From NCBI RefSeq assembly GCF_004337985.1, contig NC_043742.1, positions 8,225,136-8,289,135 of the forward strand: a DNA stretch of 64,000 bases, written 5' to 3'. Positions 46,152 to 58,480 of the stretch are shown one piece after another. Under the pieces are notes generated by a model. It worked only from the letters and a program-made list of their open reading frames with translations. It was not told where the DNA came from and ran no database searches. The number at the start of each line of letters is the position of its first letter. Within the stretch, counting starts at the first letter, position 1. This DNA is from Pyricularia pennisetigena (taxonomy: Eukaryota; Ascomycota; Sordariomycetes; Magnaporthales; Pyriculariaceae). Position numbers and translations under genes: made by a program.

Positions 46152-46607
46152 CGTTTTTATACGGGATTAAAGGAAAAGGTTAAAAACGAATTTATTAAAA
46201 AAAACGACCCGATATATTAGTAAAATATGTGGAATTAGCGGTTAAAATCGGTAACCGATTTTTTAAACGAAAATTGGAACGACGCGAAAAACGCAGCGTA
46301 TGAGGCCCAGTTTTGCGATAAACCAATATAGGACGCAAATATTAATACCTTAAACCGTTTCGTTAATATATTACTTCCTACGGAATATATAACGGATTTA
46401 TGGATTTTAACGCGATATATATACAAAATTTCGTAAAAACTTTAAAAATGGTAAATGTTTTATATGTAACAAACCGGGATATATCGCCAAATTTTGTCCC
46501 AGGAACGTTTTAAACTTATATCCCGATTTTGTAATTGGATACCAGAATAATGACCCCGATTCCAAAAAATTACGAGGATTAAACGCGATTAATTATTAAT
46601 AAATATA

Positions 46608-46798
46608 TATTATAGGGTAATCCAACGGCCTAGGGACCGTTAAATATCCTTGTTGGTATTATTACTAACGCTGGGGGGAAGAAGGAAAGGAAGAGGTGTG
46701 TGTCCGGGTCGTGGTAATGTCCTTCCCTTTATATATTATCCCCAACCCGCTTTTGTATTTTATTACGTAGTACGTATTTTAAATACGAATCCATAAGA
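46608..46798 (-). repeat. Gypsy-C 3' LTR of copy 1
   Basis: 191 bp matching the LTR at 57170-57357. The reverse strand starts TCTTATGGATTCG and ends CCCTATAATA; the likely original ends are TGTTAT and ATAACA. Confidence 0.82.
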
Positions 46799-46869
46799 TA
46801 ACCTGTATTCGCCCGTCCTTTATCAGGTGTAATCCCCATTTGGAAATATAAAGATAATATAACGGGCGC

Positions 46870-47391
46870 GTGTTTTATTATAGCCCACCCGTCCATTATT
46901 TTGGACGGTGTAAATCCGTAATCGGGTTCCGCCCGTTTATTTTCGGCCACGGTTATATCGCGAGTCCTTTATCCTATTTTCCGTTTGCGGGCGGTTATCG
47001 CGGTTTATTTTTTCTTTATTTTGGGTGGTATAGGTCCGTGGCCGAGTTTTACCCTCCCGCTTTTAATTGCGATTATATTGTAGTTTTTTGGTCGTATTTT
47101 CTATTTGCGGGTGGTTATCGCGGTTTACCTTCCTTTTATTTTGGGCGGTATAGGTCCGTGGTCGGGTTTTACCTTCCTATTTTTGGTTATAACTATATCG
47201 TGGTTTTTTTATTATATTTACCGTTTATGGGTGGTTATCGCGGTTTACCTTCCTTTTACTTTGGGCGGCGTAAAACCGTGGTTGGGTTTTACTTTCCTAT
47301 TTTTGCTTATAATGGTGTCGTGGTTTTTATATCGTATTTACCGTTTGCGAGTGGTTATCGCAATTTATTTTCCTTTTATTTTGGGCGGTAA
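46870..47391 (+). repeat. 120 bp tandem repeat array, about 4.3 units, coding for 40-residue repeats
   Basis: GGGYGGTTATCGC recurs at exactly 120 bp intervals (46989, 47109, 47229, 47349). The forward strand is open for 173 codons, with units containing GGYRGLPSFYFGRYRSVVGF. The array lies between the antisense frame and the 3' LTR of Gypsy-C. It stays open in spite of RIP on the element, but no domain is recognised and openness may follow from composition. Confidence 0.85.
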
Positions 47392-47689
47392 AGGTTTATT
47401 TATTTATTAGTATAATTTATTTCCCGTAATAATTGCGGTTTTTATTTTTCGCATTTTTCCCGCGTTATAATCCTGGTCCTTTTTATTTTCCAATTTTTTT
47501 TAACCCGAATTTCTTTTGTGTTTTTATTTTTTTTCGTCCCCGTTTCCTTCCTTTTTCGCCATTTTATCGACTTTTTTCCCGTTTTTCCATCGCCCCGTTT
47601 TTTATTCGTATTATTTTTATTTCCTTTATCCTCGCTCCCTATTCGTTCCTATTTATTATTTATATCGTTATTTATCGCTATTAATTAGC

Positions 47690-48860
47690 CGTTACCATAT
47701 CCCGGGTTTTTACTTTTTTAATCGCGTTGCATATGGCGTTTGGATAAGTTAGTACCGGTGGTGGGAATAACCGGTCTTCCCACCGTAATGGTTAATTACC
47801 TTCGTCGCACAACGATAATGGTCGCGTATTTGTAAATTGTATCGATTAAATACCGATTAGATAATATCGTTAATTTATATTCGCAACGTTTTCGTCGCGT
47901 TATCGGTACCGCAAAATTCCAAAATAATTCAAATAACGACGAATATACCGCTCCGGAAAATATATTTATTTTTTGCGTTTCCTGCGTAAAAATGTTTAAA
48001 ATAAATAAGGGCTGGGAATGTGGCCCTGCCCCCGACGGTATTGGTTATTAACGATATTATAATATTAAAAATTGTATTATTATTACAGCGAAGCCGTTTA
48101 CGCTTTTAACCCTGTTTTTCGCCGCCATTTACGACAATTCAAAACCACGACCTATAATAATCGTTATATCTTCCAACCCTTAATTAAAGGTATTATCGTG
48201 GATAATAAAAAGATCTTTAGCAAAAATACCGTTTTATTTCGAAACTTTTTTACCGCGTATACCAATTGGGTCCGCGTTTACCAGGACGTATAAAATAAAA
48301 TAGCCAATTCCGGGGCCGCGACGACTTTTACTAAAACTATTATTTTTGCTATTATATTTAGTATTCCCTCCCGTAGGGGCGGTGATCGTAACCGTTAGTT
48401 AGTACAAACTTTCGTACGCGGTTTTATTTATTTGGAAATACGTTTCGCTTTTTTAATATATAATTATTTCGATAATGTTATTAATTTTTAAATTTTTTAG
48501 TAGCGTAATACGTTGCGTTATAAAATAAATTTGCAGGAAACGCGCCGAAGCAGTAATATTTTTGTTATTTTAACCGCCGTCCTAACCTTTTCCCCCGCTG
48601 CTTTTATACGCCAATTTTGTCCCGCCTATTCCCCGCGTTTTTTCGTTTTTACTATTACCACGTTTCGTCGTCGTTTCAAAATTCCTTTTTCGCGTTACCC
48701 AATCGCCCCCCGTTTTGCTCATACTTCGATTCGGTATATATTTGGTTCCTCGCGCCCCCGCGCTCCTATTTTATCGCGTTTTCGTGTGTTTGGTCCTAAT
48801 ATAAATAAAAGCCCGTTTTTTTGGAAAGTCCCGTCGTACCGCCCTGTTCCGGGTAATTAA
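47690..48860 (+). pseudogene. Antisense reading frame of Gypsy-C copy 1
   Basis: The forward strand (antisense to pol) holds a broken frame. Open pieces are 48072-48293 (FRRHLRQFKTTTYNNRY, PLIKGIIVDNKKIFSKNTVLF, TAYTNWVRVYQDV) and 48513-48860 (LTFSPAAFIRQFCPAYSPRFF, FRRRFKIPFSRYP). The same peptides in the same order are found on the reverse strand of copy 2 at 62548-63780. Conservation of frame in two copies supports a former gene convergent with pol. Product unknown: Arg-, Phe- and Pro-rich, with a Cys-x2-Cys near the start. Confidence 0.65.
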
Positions 48861-49064
48861 CCAAATCGTTAAACAGTCAAAATTTCCAATTTCCGAGGAC
48901 GACGGGGAAAATAATAAAATAAGGGAGGAGGACGTAAAAATGGGGGAGGGAAATAGAAAAAAGGGAAACCTGGATAGTAAATTGGAAACGTATAATTCGG
49001 TTTTCGATTAATATTATATCGCCGCGCAAAATTATCGTTTTGTATTATATATATTAATTTAATT

Positions 49065-52000
49065 CAAAGATTGGGTGGGTGGGATACGGTTATACCGCCG
49101 CAAAGATAAACGCGGTTTATATAATCGTCGGTTTATTTTTATTATTTTTCGCCCCGGGAAAGGGTTTAATTTTACGTATTTTTTACCGTATAATTGGTTA
49201 AGTTAATATTTATTCTCGGTTTACCGCATCGCTTTTTTACCGGGGAATTGTCGATTTTTTTATCAATTATCATAGGTTTTTAATCCGGTTTAACGTTTAA
49301 TTGCTAACGTCGTTTTGATATTGGGTTATTATTCGTTTGGGCCGGCCCCTATTTTATTTCGAATTCGTCCAATACCCGGAAATTTTCCACCGTTACCAAA
49401 TTTTCCTACGCTGATTCGTCGTACCTTTTCTATTTTACCAAAAATTTTACGTTTGCGCCCTTTTTTTATTGCGTTTTTCGCGGTCAAAATTTCTTTTATT
49501 ACCTATTCCTCCGCGGTTTCGTTATCCAAGTTTAATAGGATTAATAACTGGCCGGGTTTAATATCGGTACGAGTTTGGGACGGTAATGGGTCGTCCGCGG
49601 CTTTTTCGATTAGTTTTACGTAAAAAATGGGGTGGATTTTCTTCGGGACGTTTAACGTAACCGTTAATAATGTCAAAATCGCCACAATTATATATTTATT
49701 CGCCATTAAATTAAATCTTTTATTCGGGCGGTTAGTTCTAACGTTTTATAAATTAAGGAAAATTTTATCCCCTATTTTGAAGCGGTCCGCCGGTTTCCGT
49801 GTATTATTTGCGTTTTTTTGGCGTTATTATATATAAATTATAACGGCGTGGACCACGTTTATACCGTTTTTAAGGTATTGTAAAAACAAATTCGCGCGGC
49901 TTTTGGGCGTGAAACCCGGTTTTCCATTTATTTATATTACCAGGACCGCGTTTATTTCATATTTTATAATAATTTATTAAAATTCATTCCCGTAGTTAAC
50001 GAATTTTTATTATTTAATGTTAATTAAACGGCGGGTAAATGTCCGGGCCAATTTGTTTGGTCGAATACCACGAAAACCTTTAAATAATATTGCATTTCCT
50101 AATTAGTCCGTTCCGTATTTTTATCCGTTTTTGGGTGGTAGGACGTCGATAATAATTGTAAAATTCCTATTTGTCGGTACAATTTCGACCAAAAACCCTT
50201 TACCCAGTTTAAGACCCGGTCCAATATAATCGCGTTAAAAAAGCTTTAAACCGTTACCAAATAAAAACGAATTTTGCGGCGTAAATTTCAATTTTTATCG
50301 AATCCATCGTTTTTAATTGGACATATTTGGAAAATTTATTAATTATAATTATTATATTACGCGGCGTATCCGCATCGCTATTTGGGAGGTCCGTTATAAA
50401 ATCGATGGAAATTTGTTTGCAAAACCTATTTGGTATTGGTAAAAATTATAACAGTTTTTATTTGCGTCGTTTCGATGGTTTTATCCTGCGGTAAATATCG
50501 CAATTGCGTACGAATCGTCGGATATGCTCGGTTATCTCGTCCCAATAATAATTTCGGACCAGGATTATAAATATATTATTTTTACCGCAATGGCCAATTA
50601 TTGGGGATTTGTGGGTCCGTTGCGAAATTGCCGTAATTGGGGGTTCCCAATTGGGTAATTAAAAACGGTTTTTATATAATAACGTACCGGAAACATTTAT
50701 TATATAATCCGTTATTTGTATTATCGTTTCGGCTTCCGGTGGGAATCGTTTTATATTTTATTGGACCGCGTTACGCTTATAGGCGTATACCGGGGTTTTT
50801 TCCATTATTTCGTTCCAAGATCCTGCTATATAAAATTGTTCGAAAATAAATATTTTTCCCGGGACCGCCGGTAATATATTTTATAATAATATTTGAAAAA
50901 TCCCGATTACAATTATACCGGGAATTAGGCGTAATATCATCGTTTTCCTTTTTTCGTTAATTTCGTCCTGCTCCCGTTTTGATAGCGCGTCGGGGATTAT
51001 CGCGTATTTCCCTGGTCGGTATTTTAAAATGTAATTAAATTTGGATAAAATTTCAACTTACCGTATTTATCGTTCCGATATTATTTTCGGTTTCGTAAAA
51101 TATTCAAATGTTTTATAATCCGTAAAAATAGTAAAAGGGAAACGGATATTACGTAATCCTATTTCCCATATTTGCAAATAATGGATAACCGCGAGCAATT
51201 GTTTATCGTAAATAATATAATTGCGTTGGGCCGTCGTTAGTTTAACGGAATAAAATATTACCGGTTTTTATAACCCGTTTTTCTTTTTTTATATTAATAC
51301 CCCTTCGATGGTTGCGCCGAAATAGTCCGTTTTTATTTTCGTTTCCGTTTCGTTATTTTATAGGGTTAATACCGGCGCCTGTAAAAATATTTGTTTAAAT
51401 ATTTTAAAAACGGCGTTTTTTTTAATATTTATTTAAACGGTATTCCTTTCCTAATAAACCGAAATAGGGGCGCCGTTAAACCCGAATACCCGCTTATAAA
51501 ATCCCGATAAAAATTGGGGAATCTTAGGAAACCGCGCAATTTTCGTAATTTTGTCGGGGTTTCCTATTCCCGTATCGCGCGTAATTTTTCCGGATCGGTT
51601 TTTACGTTTATATTGGCGTATATATCAAGCTCAAAATATTTAACGGAGGTAATTCCGAACACGTTTTTATCGAAATCCAAATTTAAACCCGTTTTTTTTA
51701 ATTTTTCTAAAATGTGGGTAATTTTGCGCTAATAAACCGTTTTGGAACCGGACGTATGAATTAAAATATCGTCCAAGTAAATTAATATATAATCGTCCAA
51801 TATATTTCCGAAAACGCCGTTAATATATTGCTGGAACGTGGCCGGGGCGCCCGTTAATCCGAACGGGTATATTAACTATTTTTAAATAATCCGAATTTCG
51901 TGCGAAAAACTGTAAAATGTTTATCTTTTTCGGCCACGCGTAATTTATGGAAAATTGCGCGTACGTTTACTTTAATAAACCATTTTGCTCCGGATAAGGA

Positions 52001-52999
52001 GCGGAATATCCTTTTAATTAATGGTAAAAAAATACCGGTTTTATATTATAATAACGTTTAATATTCTACAATCGACGTATAAACGCCATCCTCCAAAATT
52101 TTCTGAATAAGTAGGACCGGGGCCGCGGTTAACGACGCGTTTGGTCGCGTCCATTTTTTATTTATTATATCGATTATTTATCGCTGTAATTCCAATAATT
52201 AATCGCGCAGTATATGGTATAACCGGCCCTATAATAATGGCGGGGATTTACCGTTATTATTTTTTTAAATCCGGATATAGTGGTCCAATTCGCTATTATA
52301 CGGGGGTAAAACCGAAATTTTACCGTCGTTAAATAGGTTTTCGAAACCTGTTAATTTTTCGGGTAACGTCGCCGGGGGTTTTGCGTCGCTTTTATTTACC
52401 GCCGACAGGGTTAGGACCTGGGTTTTATTTCGTAACGAAATAAAGGCGAACTCCATTTATTCGTTCGTATTTGTTTTGTTTTTCGGGCCGTTGTTAGGAA
52501 TACGTTGCCCATAATTACCGTAGGTTTCCTGCTTTTTGGGCGTAAGGACAATTTTTATACGAATAACCCTTTAACGAACCTTATTTTTAATTTTTTTTAA
52601 TTTGGGTTAAATACCATTTTTCGGTGGGTTATCCAATGGAGTCCCAGGAATAGGTTTTGCGTTAATCTCGGGATTATATAAAAGGATATCGGCGCAAATT
52701 AACCGTCGATATCCACGTCGCAATTACACATTTCCCATATATTAGTTCGTATTTATCCCGTTACCGTGCCCAACCGGCGGATTTATAATAGGGGGATTTT
52801 TATTATTGCTAATTTTTCGGTACAATTCCTGTTTATTACCGCGTAATAAATGTATTTTAAATCCATTTATATAATAATAAATTTCGTTAAATTGGTTAAA
52901 ACAGGGATAAAAAATAGTCGCCCATTTAGGGTAATTTATATTTCTTTTAACTATTTTTTCCGATTTATATTTATTAACGTATTATGGGATAATCGGGGC
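49065..52999 (-). pseudogene. pol: Gypsy-C copy 1 pol (protease to chromodomain)
   Basis: Reverse-strand frame with RT active site [12 protein letters not shown] (51768-51779, intact), integrase in the 50000-50650 region, and the post-integrase segment MANKYIIVAILTLLTVTLNVPKKIHPIFYV-type at 49503-49706 leading to the chromodomain. Broken by RIP stops. It aligns through its length with 58481-62366. Confidence 0.87.
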
Positions 53000-53684
53000 C
53001 CGTCGCGTCGGCCTTCCTTTGGGTTAAAATTATGGCCCAAAATTAATTTGTTTTTTTTCGGGGTCGTTCGGCGTTGGGCGTATAACCGGTGCGAATTGGT
53101 AATTTTGGGCGTAGTAAAAAACGGACCCGCAACGGAGGTAGGCCCCTATTTTACGGCGTCGTTGGAACTTTTAAACGGATATTTTATAAAACCCAATTTT
53201 TTTTAATTTCCATCCAATCGGCGCCCTCTTCGTTTTTTACTAACGTTGTAACGGTTTCGGTTAATTTTTATCGTTAATAGGCCTATTATTCTTATGTTTT
53301 CTAGTCCTATTTATAAAGATTTTGGAAGTGGGGCGTTCTATTTTTGGCCGAAACGTTTATCCAAATCGATAATTTCCAAATCCTGGATAATATAACGGCA
53401 TATAACGATAAGTCCGTGGTAAAAATCGGAAACGATACGCTTTTTTACCGACGCCTCCCTTATCCGGTTAACGACCCGGAAACGCAAATAATTGGCCCGT
53501 ATTTTGTTTAATTATTTAAAACCCCCGGCCGCAGTAAAAAAACGTTCGAATATGGTTAAAAAATGTGCGAATAATTCGCCGTATCGTATTCGGAGTATTT
53601 TTAGCTCGGCGAGGGTTTGGGTTTTTTTATAAAGGTCGCCGTACGTAAGCCCCAAATATTCGATAAAATTTTTGTAATTATACC
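53000..53684 (-). pseudogene. gag: Gypsy-C copy 1 gag, 3' part
   Basis: Reverse strand matches gag of copy 2 (57750-58400), including the FIEYLGLTYGDLYKK-like segment near 53640 and the degenerate zinc knuckle near 53080-53150. The 5' part is separated by Copia-A copy 6. Confidence 0.82.
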
Positions 53685-54244
53685 TGTTAATTATATGCGC
53701 TATTTAGCATGTAATGGGTCCACTTTTATTTGTATATAAGCCACAATAGATAGTGCCGAAATGGGGCTGTTGGGGCTGTCGGATTTTCTACTGTATTTTG
53801 TGTGTTGCAGGAATTGCGATTCAAAGTGTTAGCGAATGGGCTTTCACCCTGTGCCGGGTTTAATACCCACCCTGCATTTACGAATCAGCTACCCTGTACC
53901 GGGTTGAAATTCTCACCAAATCAGCAAATTAGTGCGAACCCAAAATAGGTTTGTATGGAAATAAGGGTGATTTTTTCAACAACGCATACAAAATAATTTT
54001 TCGGAAAATCGTGTGCGGCACCGGAGCCCTTTACGGGGTGCGGACCCCCATTTCGATGTCGGAAAGTATATAAGGGAGATAAAGCAAAATCTCCCCCACC
54101 AATAAATTAAATTTATTAATCCCAAATTTAGTAAATAATTTAGTGCATTTAAACCCTGTAATTACAGGTTTTTACAATGCAATTAATACCACGCCGCATT
54201 TAAGCTAATGTTGAGACCCCTATTAGTAACCTATATTGTTAACA
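53685..54244 (+). repeat. 5' LTR of Copia-A copy 6
   Basis: 560 bp, starts TGTTAATTATATGCG and ends ATTGTTAACA. The flank before it, ATACC, is the expected left target copy; its partner is outside the window. Confidence 0.93.
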
Positions 54245-55018
54245 GGTTATAAGCCCGGAAAGGTTTTAGTTTATGCATTAAAATGCATTTTGCATCGCTG
54301 GAAAGCCTGAAGTTTAGGTTTTATTTTGCTTATTGTCGCATTTTTACAGCACGTATATTGACGAAAATATTGCTGTTTTTGTGCGAAACTGTTCGTTTTA
54401 AACGCTAATTTAACACCTAACCCCCCTATACTTACAATGGGGATCGCTAAAAATTAGCGTTCGACTCAGGCCCTTTTAAATACTGCAGCGATCGTTTGTA
54501 TTGCAAATCCAAAATTTTTGGTATGGTTTTTGTGGATCGTGCACGCCATTGTAATTGGTTTAAATTTTTAATAGGGTTTCCGCTAACGAATTAAGGCCAA
54601 AAACCCCTGTATTCGTTCGCTAATAGCCCATTAAATCCTAATGCGTTTAATAGGGTTTATAATAACCCATAAACCCATTAGTAAAATTACGTTAATGGTT
54701 AATTTACCCCGCACGATACCCTATAGTTTACCATGCACCCATGTAACGAATTAAATTCGTTACGTGCACCTGGATTGGTACAAATATCAGGGCACCCATT
54801 GATTGCGGATTTTAGGAATTCCAACCCTGTATTTTAATGGGTTTTACCATTAAAAATAGCAATAAAACCTATACTTAGCAATGACAGGCATATACCCGTT
54901 AAAAAGCAAACGGTATCGCAAATTCTAAATTAAATAAGGTATTTACCCTTAAGCAATCAAATTAATTAATTATAGCTATAAATTAGCGAATTGCAACTAT
55001 AATTCAAGTTACCGTACA

Positions 55019-57056
55019 ATGGAAGATAGCCCTATGTCGGGCCTTCCAGGCCCAATTCCAACAGATAGGGGGTTTAAACCCAGCCCAAACGAAGTTTTAA
55101 CCGCTAAATTACAGGTCCAAAACCTGCAATTAAAAGCGTTAATTACGCAAATGGATTAATTTTAAAGGACAATTTAACCGTTAATGGCCCTATTAACCCT
55201 GAAAAGCGGTAATTCCACTAATTTAAATGGTAATTTGGAGATTAAACCAATTACCGTTACCGCACCCCCTAGTCCACCTAGTAACCTAATTTTAAGTGAC
55301 GGGATAGGTAAAAAAATATCGAAACGGGTATTTTCCTTCCCCGAAAATTGTGATTTAATAGGGGTTAGCAATTACGATTTGTGGAAATAGGCATAAATAG
55401 TACAATTTAGGGCTATAAAAACAGCGGAATCTATTTCCAACCCTGAAATTGGTTATACCCTACCGGAATACGAGCAATTAATCCTATTATTGTTTATAAA
55501 AATCACTTTAACCAAAAAAATTTTAAAATCCATTACATGGCATTCCAACCCCGTAACGGCTTATAAAGCCCTGGAAAATAGCTATTTCGCTACCTACGGA
55601 ACTAATCGAAATTCATTATATTGGGAATTCCACGTTTTGAATTTTTCGAAATTAAGAAAATCAATACCTGAATTTAACAGCCGTTTTAATTCACCAATAA
55701 TCAAATTAGCGAATACCAACGTGCAAATTAACCCCGTAAACGTACGAAATCAGTATTTACGGGCCCTGGAGGGGATATTCTTTATTTGAACCGAACGCCA
55801 ACGCAGTACCCAACGGGTTTTGCACGCAATAGGCCAAAATTCGGAAAAGTTAAATTTGCAATACCTTATAGCGGACTTTATGTCCGAAAATTCGATTGTA
55901 GGTTTTACAACGGCTAAAACCGCTAATTATAGGTTTGAAGGCAAAAAAACGGGTAAAGAAAACGCTTAAAAAGGCGCTAAAAAGGAAATTAATGGGCAGG
56001 AAAACACCTCTAAATTACGAAAAAAAAGTAAAAACTCTAATTCGGATTCTGCTTTTGCAAAAAATACTAAATCCTCCTCCAGCGAATTAACCGTTGGAAC
56101 GTTTATAGTTTTTATAAATTTCGAATTATTTACGGGTTTAATTCAAGGTAACGTTAACGAAGGCGCAGCGTATAACGCCCTGGAATGGGAGGTTAATTCC
56201 GCCATTGGCGGAATTATAAAATTACGTTCGGATTCGGATTTGGAAACCGATACCGGTAAAACGTTAAAATTACAGGTTTTAATAGCTAATTTTAGGGCTA
56301 AAACGAATCTTGGACGCGGCGTAAAAAGGAATCCTAAACTTTGGAAACTAGGTTATTTTATCCTGTATAATACAGGTAATACGCACTATATTTTTGCAAA
56401 TAAGCAAATCTTTACTGATTATACCCCCGGTTTTACAGTCAAAATCGGTACAGGAGGTGGCCCTATTAGGCCTATAAACACCGGAATTGAGAAAACACAG
56501 GTCCGTTACGGCCAAAAAGCTAACGAATTTAAAAAGAATTACGTTAAATAACGTTTTATATATCCCCTCGTTTGAAATAAATATCGTTAATGGTTTTATA
56601 CATTATAATATAGGGGACGTATTATCAGAAAATACTTTATATAATAAAAATCGCAAAGCGTGGGCACGCTTAAATACCGTTAAACATTCGTTTTGTTAAA
56701 AGGTTCAAAAGTGCGATATCCTTATTCGAAATAACGTTATTTCGAATTACGCCTATATAATAGGTAAATATAACACCGCTTTTAACATAATTTTACAAGG
56801 GGTTATAAAAGGTTACGCAACCTTGTTGGAAGTGAAATCAAATAATATAAACCCCGAAAATTACGAGGATTATAAAATTTACACCGATTCGGAACCGGAA
56901 AAAAATACGGTAACGGAAAAGCTAAATCCCGAACAAAATACGGAAATAGCCGTAAATTCACCTATAACGCAAAAATCTAGCGGTAAAAACCCTGAAAATC
57001 CACGTAAAAATGGGCCCCGTAGGCCCGGCTCACCGTTAGGTAACCCTTTTATATAA
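55019..57056 (+). pseudogene. gag-pro: Copia-A copy 6 gag, protease and following segment
   Basis: ATG at 55019 (MEDSPMSGLPGP), stopped soon after by TAA. Open pieces are 55184-55390 (KRVFSFPENCDLIGVSNYDLWK), 55490-55789 (NVQINPVNVRNQYLRALEG), 56240-56551 and 56487-56699 (protease; LYNTGNTHYIFANK, where Asp of DTG is Asn), and 56823-57056 (NPENYEDYKIYTDSEPEKN). Non-functional. Confidence 0.88.
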
Positions 57057-57169
57057 TTTTATATAAAAGGAATTATTTCCGAAAAAAGGGGTTTCCCACA
57101 CAAGAAATTCGTTGTTAAAACCTCCTTTTTTATCGGATTTAAAACAGGCCCCTATAAATTACCTCCTTT

Positions 57170-57357
57170 TGTTATGGATTCGTGCCTCAAGCACGTATCA
57201 CGTAATAAGATACAAAAGCGGGTCAGGGACAATATATAAAGGGAAGGACATTACTACGACCCGGACATACACCTTTTCCTCCTTTTTTCCCCAACGTTAA
57301 TAATAATACCAATAAAAATACTTAACGGTTTTAAGGCCGTTAATTTACCTTATAATA
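57170..57357 (+). repeat. Gypsy-C 5' LTR of copy 2
   Basis: 188 bp, TGTTATGG to TATAATA. It contains a TATA-like ATATATAAAGGG (57231-57242). A primer-binding site after it was not recognised. Confidence 0.82.
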
Positions 57358-57386
57358 TTTACTAACGTTTAAATTTAAACACGATA

Positions 57387-58480
57387 ATGGCCAACCCAAG
57401 GCCAGGCCCGGGAGGGGAAATTTACGACCTTTACCAAAACCTGGTTGTAAATATCGCGATATTGGAGGAACGTATTGTTTAAATGCAATTACATTCTTTA
57501 AACGCAGGCGCGATCGCGCAAAAACAACGCCCTAAAAGGAAATTTTTACGTAATCCCCTATTATACGACGGCGCACCGGCTACGTTTACAGTTTAGAAAC
57601 AAATTATTTCGTATAAATTAATACGTAACGCGGAATTTGTCGGGAATTAGCGCGATTAATTCGAATACGTATAATTTAATTTTATTATTATAATATAAAA
57701 TATCGTCCGTTCCTTTTACGAGGTAAAAGGTACGGGAGGGGGGTATAACCACGAGGATTTTATCGAATATTTGGGACGTACATATAACGACCTTTATAAA
57801 AAGGCCTAAACTTTCGCGGAATTAAAGGTACTCCAAATGCGATACGGCGAATCGTTCGCACATTTTTTTACCAAATTCGAACGCTTTTTTACTGCGGCCG
57901 GGGGTTTCGAATAATTAAACGAAATACGGGCCAATTATTTGCGTTTCCGGGTCGTTAACCGGATAAAGGAGGCGTCGGTAAAAAGGGGTATCGTTTCCGA
58001 TTTTTACCACGGATTTATCGCCATATACCGCTATATCGCCCAAAATTTAAAGGTTATTGATTTGGATAAACGTTTCGGCCAAAAACGGAACGCCCCATTT
58101 CCAAATTCCTTATAAATAAATTTAAAAAATATAATAATAACGGGCGTATTAGCGATAAAGGTTGGCCGAAACCGTTATAACGCTGGTAAAAAACGAGGAG
58201 GGCGCCGATTGGATGGAAATAAAAGGAAGGATAAAGCTTTATAGGTATTCGTTTAAAAATTCCAGCGACGCCGTAAAATAGGGGCCTGTTTCCGTTGCGG
58301 GTCCGCTTCCTATTACGCCCAAAATTACCAATTCGCACCGGTTATACGTCCGACGCCAAACGACCCCAAAAAAGGAAAAAATTAATTTTGGGCCACAGTT
58401 TTAACCCAGGGGAAAACCGACGCGACGGGCCCGGACCACCCTATAATACGCCAGTAAATATAGATCGGAAAAAGTAATTA
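57387..58480 (+). pseudogene. gag: Gypsy-C copy 2 gag
   Basis: ATG 57387 starts MANPRPGPGGEIYDLYQNL, then a coiled-coil-like stretch and NPLLYDGAPATFTV, then YNHEDFIEYLGRTYNDLYKKA and MRYGESFAHFFTKFERFF, typical of gypsy gag. A zinc knuckle remnant CFRCGSASYYAQNY (about 58287-58330) has Tyr at the His and last Cys. It is almost one frame, with stops of the TAA/TAG type. Confidence 0.87.

Larger units (their letters stand above)
44800..46607 (+). pseudogene. gag: Gypsy-D gag, RIP-decayed, split by a Retro-B LTR
   Basis: A forward frame reads YAISLLKSDALAWFEPILQNYLDYD (about 45197-45275), then NRIFDDYKNFEKCFRGIFGNP, then VKLFWGPEILILR up to the LTR insertion. After it come RFYTGLKEKVKNEFIKKNDPIY and a zinc knuckle CFICNKPGYIAKFC (46455-46497), where Tyr stands for the CCHC His as expected from CAT to TAT. 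This is the Ty3/gypsy Retrotrans_gag pattern. It is cut at 46608 by Gypsy-C; protease and pol are not present. Confidence 0.82.
46608..53684 (-). mobile_element. Gypsy-C copy 1 (reverse), missing its 5' end
   Basis: Ty3/gypsy element read from gag at 53684 leftwards to its 3' LTR at 46608-46798. It is inserted in Gypsy-D. The 5' end is displaced because Copia-A copy 6 was inserted in its gag at 53685. The order gag, protease, RT, RNase H, integrase, chromodomain matches copy 2. Confidence 0.9.
53685..57169 (+). mobile_element. Copia-A copy 6 (5' part), inserted in Gypsy-C and cut by Gypsy-C
   Basis: 5' LTR 53685-54244 (560 bp), primer-binding site 54245-54256, leader, gag and protease regions, ending at 57169 in the segment before integrase, where Gypsy-C copy 2 begins. 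The remainder lies outside the window. Confidence 0.92.

Noticed and set aside
46870..47391. Regular 120 bp repeats as a CRISPR array
   Set aside because: Whole units repeat without unique spacers, and the genome is eukaryotic with introns and LTR elements.
47433..47752. Phe-rich forward frames
   Set aside because: T/C-rich low-complexity tract of Gypsy-C; openness is explained by composition.
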